A stretch of DNA of 49,408 nt from Rhizobiaceae bacterium (GTDB taxonomy: Bacteria; Pseudomonadota; Alphaproteobacteria; Rhizobiales; Rhizobiaceae): contig JARGOF010000038.1 in assembly GCA_029212415.1 (NCBI GenBank), positions 1 through 49,408 on the forward strand, in the 5' to 3' direction. This document shows positions 45,899-49,408 of the stretch, piece after piece. Numbering within the stretch: position 1 is the stretch's first letter; each line of letters begins with the position of its first letter. Under the pieces are notes generated by a model. That model was not told the DNA's origin. It saw only the letters and a program-made list of their open reading frames with translations, and searched no databases. Both the position numbers and the translations under genes were made by a program.

Positions 45899-46501
45899 TC
45901 AGTCACCTTCACCCGTGACTGTAAGGCCGAGAACACGCCAACTCTGCATGCCGCCGCGATAGTAGAAAATGCGTTCGGCCGGATAGCCGGCGGCGATCAT
46001 TGCGCGAATGGCGGTTGGTGACTGGCCGCACCACAAACCGTTGCAGAACAGGGCGACGCGCTTGGCGTCGGCGCAGTCCCAGCCGTCGAAATCCGGCTCG
46101 CAGCCAAGTTCGGTCAGCCGGTCGCCCACCTGCGTAAACGGCAGACTGATGGCACCGGGAATTGATCCACCCTGAAACCAGTCGACCGTGCGGCTGTCGA
46201 CGACCAACGCGTCCGGCTCCTGGAGCATTTCGATCAATTCAACTTCTCCGATTGTCGTCACGCCTTCCGCCGGGGAAATCGGTTGGATGCAGAATGGCGG
46301 GCAGGCGCGTGAAGTCCGTGCGAATTCGCCCGTAATTTCGTGGTTCTGATCCTGAATGCGTCGAATTTCCATTCGTCCGTCAGGCGACTCCACCGTCACG
46401 CTCTTCATCTCTTTGGTGATTCCGACCTTCAACTCATCGGCCGCGCCCGTTCCACCGAGCGCCACCAGCGCAATGCCAACAGCGATAAAATATCTGATCA
46501 T
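45899..46501 (-). CDS. Periplasmic rhodanese-like protein
   Basis: A 200-residue exported protein. The signal peptide is MIRYFIAVGIALVALGGTGAA. The C-terminal rhodanese domain has VDSRTVDWFQGGSIPGAISLPF and the active-site loop FCNGLWCGQSP, with the catalytic cysteine near residue 153. A second pair of cysteines in SRACPPFCIQ precedes it. It may transfer or trap sulfane sulfur in the periplasm. It follows mscS on the same strand after a 110-base gap. Confidence 0.87.
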   Translation of the reverse strand: MIRYFIAVGIALVALGGTGAADELKVGITKEMKSVTVESPDGRMEIRRIQDQNHEITGEFARTSRACPPFCIQPISPAEGVTTIGEVELIEMLQEPDALVVDSRTVDWFQGGSIPGAISLPFTQVGDRLTELGCEPDFDGWDCADAKRVALFCNGLWCGQSPTAIRAMIAAGYPAERIFYYRGGMQSWRVLGLTVTGEGD

Positions 46502-46611
46502 GGTATTCTCCTGCGTGTGGGCCTGCTATAGCAGGTTCCGGTTATGCTGTAGAGTAGGTTCGCGGCAATTGTTTCGACCGTTCCCTTTCCACGAAATTTC
46601 AACCTGAAAAA

Positions 46612-47568
46612 TCATGGCTTTGGAAGGGGAGCGCCGAGAAACGGGTGCAAGGCGTCTGGCGGCTGAACAACGGTCCGTTTGGCAAGGCCAGTCTCTGTAT
46701 GGACGAGCTCTATCCTGCGGTGCGGAGCGATCGTGCCGGCCCGGCGCAAGGCATCGTCGACCAGGCTGTAAACTTCATCACGGCAATCGATATCTCTGTC
46801 AAAACGGGACAACCAATACCGTATGGCATAGGTGATTCCGCCCTCCTCATAAGCAAGAACGCGCACGTCCGGTACCGGGTCGTGAAGGATTAATTTCGCC
46901 TCTTTCACGGCGCTGAGCATAACCGCGCGGGCCTGTCCAATCGGCATGGTGTGGTCGAGCGTGATTGAGATTTGCGCCCGATACTGAGGTTTGGGAGCGG
47001 AGTAATTCGTGATGCTTTGACGGGCGATCTGGCTGTTGGGCAGAATGAGATACATGGAATCTCGGGTAAGCACACGTGTCGTGCGCCAACCGATTTCCAT
47101 CACCTTGCCCCGTGCCAGACCGCCGATGTCGACCCAGTCACCGATGCGGAAGGGACCTTCGATACCCAGGGCCACTCCGGACAGGGTGTCGGCCACAACG
47201 TTGCGGATGGCGAAGCCAAGCATCGCAAGGATAAGGCCGGAACCGGCCAAAGCGCCGAAGGCACCCTGACCCATGAACAAAGATGTGGTTCCGACAAATG
47301 CCACCAGAAACAGAACGGCGGCGATGATGTCGTTCAACAAACGCGGATAGGGTCGCGTTCGCTTTCCCGCCCGATCCAACGCCACCGCCACAACGCGGCT
47401 GACAAGCCAGGCGGATGCAAAATATGCAAGCGCCTTCAGGCCGAGCGAAACCGTATCGCCGAACTCATGATATTCTGCGAGATCGGTTTGAAACCTGACA
47501 AGTACAAAGCTGAGAACCAGGCAGAAGGTTGGCCAGGTCAGACGTTTGATATGCTGTTTTGCAGTCAT
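46612..47568 (-). CDS. Small-conductance mechanosensitive channel (MscS family)
   Basis: A 318-residue channel with three to four N-terminal helices, a pore helix (GSGLILAMLGFAIRNVVADTL) and the MscS beta-domain start FRIGDWVDIGG, followed by a mixed C-terminal domain. The ATG has GGAGG nine bases upstream and overlaps the stop of a small zinc-ribbon gene (ATGA). It may be co-transcribed with the rhodanese gene downstream. Confidence 0.92.
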   Translation of the reverse strand: MTAKQHIKRLTWPTFCLVLSFVLVRFQTDLAEYHEFGDTVSLGLKALAYFASAWLVSRVVAVALDRAGKRTRPYPRLLNDIIAAVLFLVAFVGTTSLFMGQGAFGALAGSGLILAMLGFAIRNVVADTLSGVALGIEGPFRIGDWVDIGGLARGKVMEIGWRTTRVLTRDSMYLILPNSQIARQSITNYSAPKPQYRAQISITLDHTMPIGQARAVMLSAVKEAKLILHDPVPDVRVLAYEEGGITYAIRYWLSRFDRDIDCRDEVYSLVDDALRRAGTIAPHRRIELVHTETGLAKRTVVQPPDALHPFLGAPLPKP

Positions 47569-47810
47569 GATCGTCGGCCTCCGAAAAAGCCGGCCTTACT
47601 TCTGGCAAGGCTGGGAAGTGCGCAGAACGGGCATTGCCCTGTATGAGGCCGTGGTACGACAGCATCGTCGCGCCGGTAGGTGGTATTGGCGCCGAAACCC
47701 GTTTGAGACACCACCATGCGGCAGTGCGGGCACCTGTGGAAATTGGCGCTGGATAGGGGTTCATGGCAGTTGGCGCGCGGGCGTTTGGCGCGCGAAAGGG
47801 GATATGTCAT
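47565..47810 (-). CDS. Possible small zinc-ribbon protein upstream of mscS
   Basis: An 81-residue frame with CPHC at 27-30 and CPFC near 60-63, the spacing expected of a zinc ribbon, and an arginine-rich C-terminus. The stop overlaps the mscS start by ATGA, and the ATG at 47810 has GGAA eight bases upstream. The overlap plus the paired CxxC motifs argue that the frame is real; I recognise no family. A regulator or chaperone of the channel operon is possible (inference). Confidence 0.5.
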   Translation of the reverse strand: MTYPLSRAKRPRANCHEPLSSANFHRCPHCRMVVSQTGFGANTTYRRDDAVVPRPHTGQCPFCALPSLARSKAGFFGGRRS

Positions 47811-47853
47811 CTGACTTGTTCCGATAAAGCTGTTCTAGGGACCGATTGAATTG

Positions 47854-47903
47854 CCCGAAGAAAGCCGCACGACCTGGTCAGGTCATAAAAGGCTCCCTTC
47901 GGG
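47854..47903 (-). promoter_or_regulatory. Nested inverted repeat upstream of the zinc-ribbon/mscS operon
   Basis: CCCGAAG (47854-47860) pairs with CTTCGGG (47897-47903); inside it GCC pairs with GGC and GACCT with AGGTC around a GGTC loop. The result is a 50-base, three-tier stem 44 bases upstream of the 47810 start codon. It could be a structured leader or a small RNA; no T-run follows. Confidence 0.35.
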
Positions 47904-48557
47904 TTCGGCATGTTTGACTGCAGCCGCCTTGGTCCGTGCGCACGAGGTCATTTGGTGCTCCTTCGGCAACCCTTGGCGCCTGCGACAAACGGCAGGGCAT
48001 TTGGAAACAGGTTGATTGATTCCGGGCAAGGCGTCCGCATAGGTTGTTCGTTCATCGTGAATTTATGTTGAGACAGCATCTTCAAACGCCTCGTAAAAAT
48101 GGTTGTGTGCAAACTGAAGCAATGTGGCAATGAACCCGATTGGTTTCCGGGTGGAATGAAATTCTGTTTCACGACGATCGACGGCGAGGCAAGATTTCGA
48201 GTCTCGAAAACGATGATGAAGGGTGTCGGTTACAATTTCCCCTCGCACAACACGGTCGTCACGTACTCAATTCACGACGAAAGGCAGACCCGGACAATAC
48301 GGCAGGCGCAAAAGCGCCTAATCCGCCCCGGGAAGGGAGGGGATCAGCAGAAGAAACCGAAAATGATCCATATTTACCAACATGCTCACAAGCTAGGCAT
48401 GAGCCGTGTATTAGTCAATCGCTATCAGCGTCTCGGAAGCAGTCTGGAGGCCCGGATTGGCTGGAATGTCTTGTCCGCAGGGCTCTCAATGTGACCTAAG
48501 GCCGCATCGCGCCTTGGAGCGATTGAAAGACTGCGTTGCCAGGGCCATATTGGAGAC

Positions 48558-48623
48558 ATGACAATGTTCAGCTTTCACAAAAAGTTCTTGCTTTATGCAG
48601 GGCAACTCCTGAACCGCCCCTGA
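48558..48623 (+). CDS. Possible 21-residue small ORF
   Basis: ATG with GGAG eight bases upstream opens a 21-codon frame (MTMFSFHKKFLLYAGQLLNRP without one residue in doubt). Short peptides of this kind precede some DUF1127 genes, but nothing else supports it. Confidence 0.2.
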   Translation: MTMFSFHKKFLLYAGQLLNRP

Positions 48624-48808
48624 CCCCGGGCGGGACGGCGCATTGCGTCCGTCTGCAGCACGGGGTTACGCCTGATCTCATACGATCAAAACAAAATCAT
48701 AGAGGCGATGATGCGCTCTTTGACAGTGATGATGGGTCAACCGTTGCTGCTGTCGGCGCATTGCCTAGGCACGTCTCAGCTTCAGCAATCTCAGGACTGG
48801 AGGTTAAC

Positions 48809-49108
48809 ATGTCCATTTACATTTCACGCCAAATGCTCAATTCCGATTCGCACCAGCAGAAGGTCGCCGAACGGCCCGGTATCATTTATCGATTGTCGCG
48901 TTCTGTTCTGCGCAAATGGCGACGCCGCAGGTTGATTGCGGCATTGGAAGCCTTGGATGAACGGCTACTGCGGGACATTGGTATTGAAAGGGGAGACATC
49001 AAGCGAGTTGTCGACCGGTTCGATGACAAGGAACTGCGAATGGTTCCTCTCGCTCCGGCACCGGAGACCTCGAAGATTGAGGGCGAGGCTTACAGGCAAG
49101 CGGCTTGA
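48809..49108 (+). CDS. DUF1127 protein with N-terminal extension
   Basis: A 99-residue basic protein. The DUF1127 core (ALEALDERLLRDIGIERGDI) is at about residues 43-65, preceded by a 40-residue extension with a RKWRRRR cluster and followed by an acidic tail. The ATG at 48809 has TGGAGG five bases upstream. It is longer than the typical 45-50-residue DUF1127 proteins such as the one at 17466-17615. Longer rhizobial members influence RNA turnover and stress responses; that has not been shown for this protein. Confidence 0.85.
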   Translation: MSIYISRQMLNSDSHQQKVAERPGIIYRLSRSVLRKWRRRRLIAALEALDERLLRDIGIERGDIKRVVDRFDDKELRMVPLAPAPETSKIEGEAYRQAA

Positions 49109-49199
49109 CGCCTGTTGCCCGTTGGTCGCGTTGTCGAAATTCGCCGCCGCGACCAACCCCGACAGGGAATTGGTCAATGCAGATACGGAGTCTTAAACA

Positions 49200-49406
49200 A
49201 TGATGCATTGTAAAACGGATTTGGAACAACTGTTTGCTGGTTCATCCACCAGGGAACGAAAGATTGAAACCGTAACCTTCGATCCCGGGCCAAGCGCGGC
49301 TTGCATTGCGCGGTGGGAGGATGATGGAGGCCGTACTCTGGACGCATTTGCCACTGACGCGCCATTTGCCCGTGTCGCCGCGACAATTGTCGAGACGACG
49401 CCATAG
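49200..49406 (+). CDS. Small hypothetical protein
   Basis: A complete 68-residue frame ending two bases before the right edge. The ATG has GGAG nine bases upstream. It contains no clear domain; a central FDPGPSAACIARWEDDGGRTL segment is the most structured-looking part. It follows the DUF1127 gene by 91 bases. I do not recognise a family. Confidence 0.55.
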   Translation: MMHCKTDLEQLFAGSSTRERKIETVTFDPGPSAACIARWEDDGGRTLDAFATDAPFARVAATIVETTP

Positions 49407-49408
49407 AG

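Larger units (their letters stand above)
47811..48808. other. Gene-poor 1 kb between the mscS operon and second DUF1127 gene
   Basis: No frame here has a ribosome site, a known motif and normal codon use together. A plus-strand frame at about 48099-48494 is open but has no ribosome site and matches no family I know. The region holds a nested inverted repeat (47854-47903), a GGCGC/GCGCC hairpin at 48305-48318 without a T-run, and a tiny ORF at 48558-48623. Confidence 0.5.

Noticed and set aside
48305-48318. GGCGC-AAAA-GCGCC hairpin as a terminator
   Set aside because: The stem is only five base pairs and no T-run follows.
48099-48494. 131-codon plus-strand frame in the gene-poor region
   Set aside because: No ribosome site, no recognised family and overlapping open frames on both strands; not supported as a gene.

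Overview
The window looks like chromosome of an alphaproteobacterium, most likely of the order Hyphomicrobiales (Rhizobiales). The grounds are a class I lysyl-tRNA synthetase, a PodJ-type polarity factor with Sel1 repeats and a peptidoglycan-binding domain, a ligase-associated Lhr helicase/PdeM pair, an Alph_Pro_TM protein beside a TauE/SafE permease, a DUF6460 protein and two DUF1127 proteins. No rRNA, tRNA, CRISPR array, transposase or integrase was seen. Genus or species cannot be fixed from sequence alone.

Layout. 1-1793 (minus): a P-loop NTPase and, overlapping it by ATGA, a TPR protein cut by the left edge; in the related family these are one polypeptide. 2121-12282: a sugar catabolism island with divergent arms (FucU/RbsD-type mutarotase and a class II aldolase/SDR fusion; a SorC regulator; MtnA-type isomerase and MtnK-type kinase; a ribose-type ABC importer). 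12438-19213: an orphan family 3 binding protein, a fatty acid hydroxylase-like membrane protein, TerB-like protein, LysRS, a membrane-anchored nuclease, DUF1127, an S24/HTH repressor and a DsbA-fold isomerase. 19343-25884: a four-gene beta-oxidation operon (two acyl-CoA dehydrogenases, thiolase, FadB). 26374-32094: PodJ, then TauE/SafE with its Alph_Pro_TM partner. 32162-38780: PdeM and Lhr helicase, DUF6460, a MATE exporter, DUF952 and PyrD. 38927-45820: a secreted hypothetical, a CrbR/ErdR-like response regulator convergent with a CrbS/MxtR-like transporter-kinase hybrid, MscL and an aminotransferase. 45899-49408: rhodanese, MscS and a small zinc-ribbon protein on the minus strand, about 1 kb without a convincing gene, a second DUF1127 protein and a short hypothetical.

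The most interesting unit is 2121-12282. Its parts assemble into a full route for an external 5-deoxypentose (5-methylthioribose or 5-deoxyribose): periplasmic capture and import, anomer exchange, C1 phosphorylation (MtnK), isomerisation to the 1-phospho-ketose (MtnA), and aldol cleavage to DHAP plus a short aldehyde, with a fused dehydrogenase to dispose of the aldehyde. No methionine-salvage genes mtnB/C/D or MTA phosphorylase are seen. The known DHAP-shunt clusters (drdAIK; mtnK-mtnA-ald2) use a stand-alone aldolase, so the aldolase/SDR fusion plus importer, mutarotase and SorC regulator would be a distinct version. Matching GTCA-N8-TGAC palindromes before the aldolase gene and between mtnK and the importer suggest one regulon. 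Function is inferred from family membership and context only.
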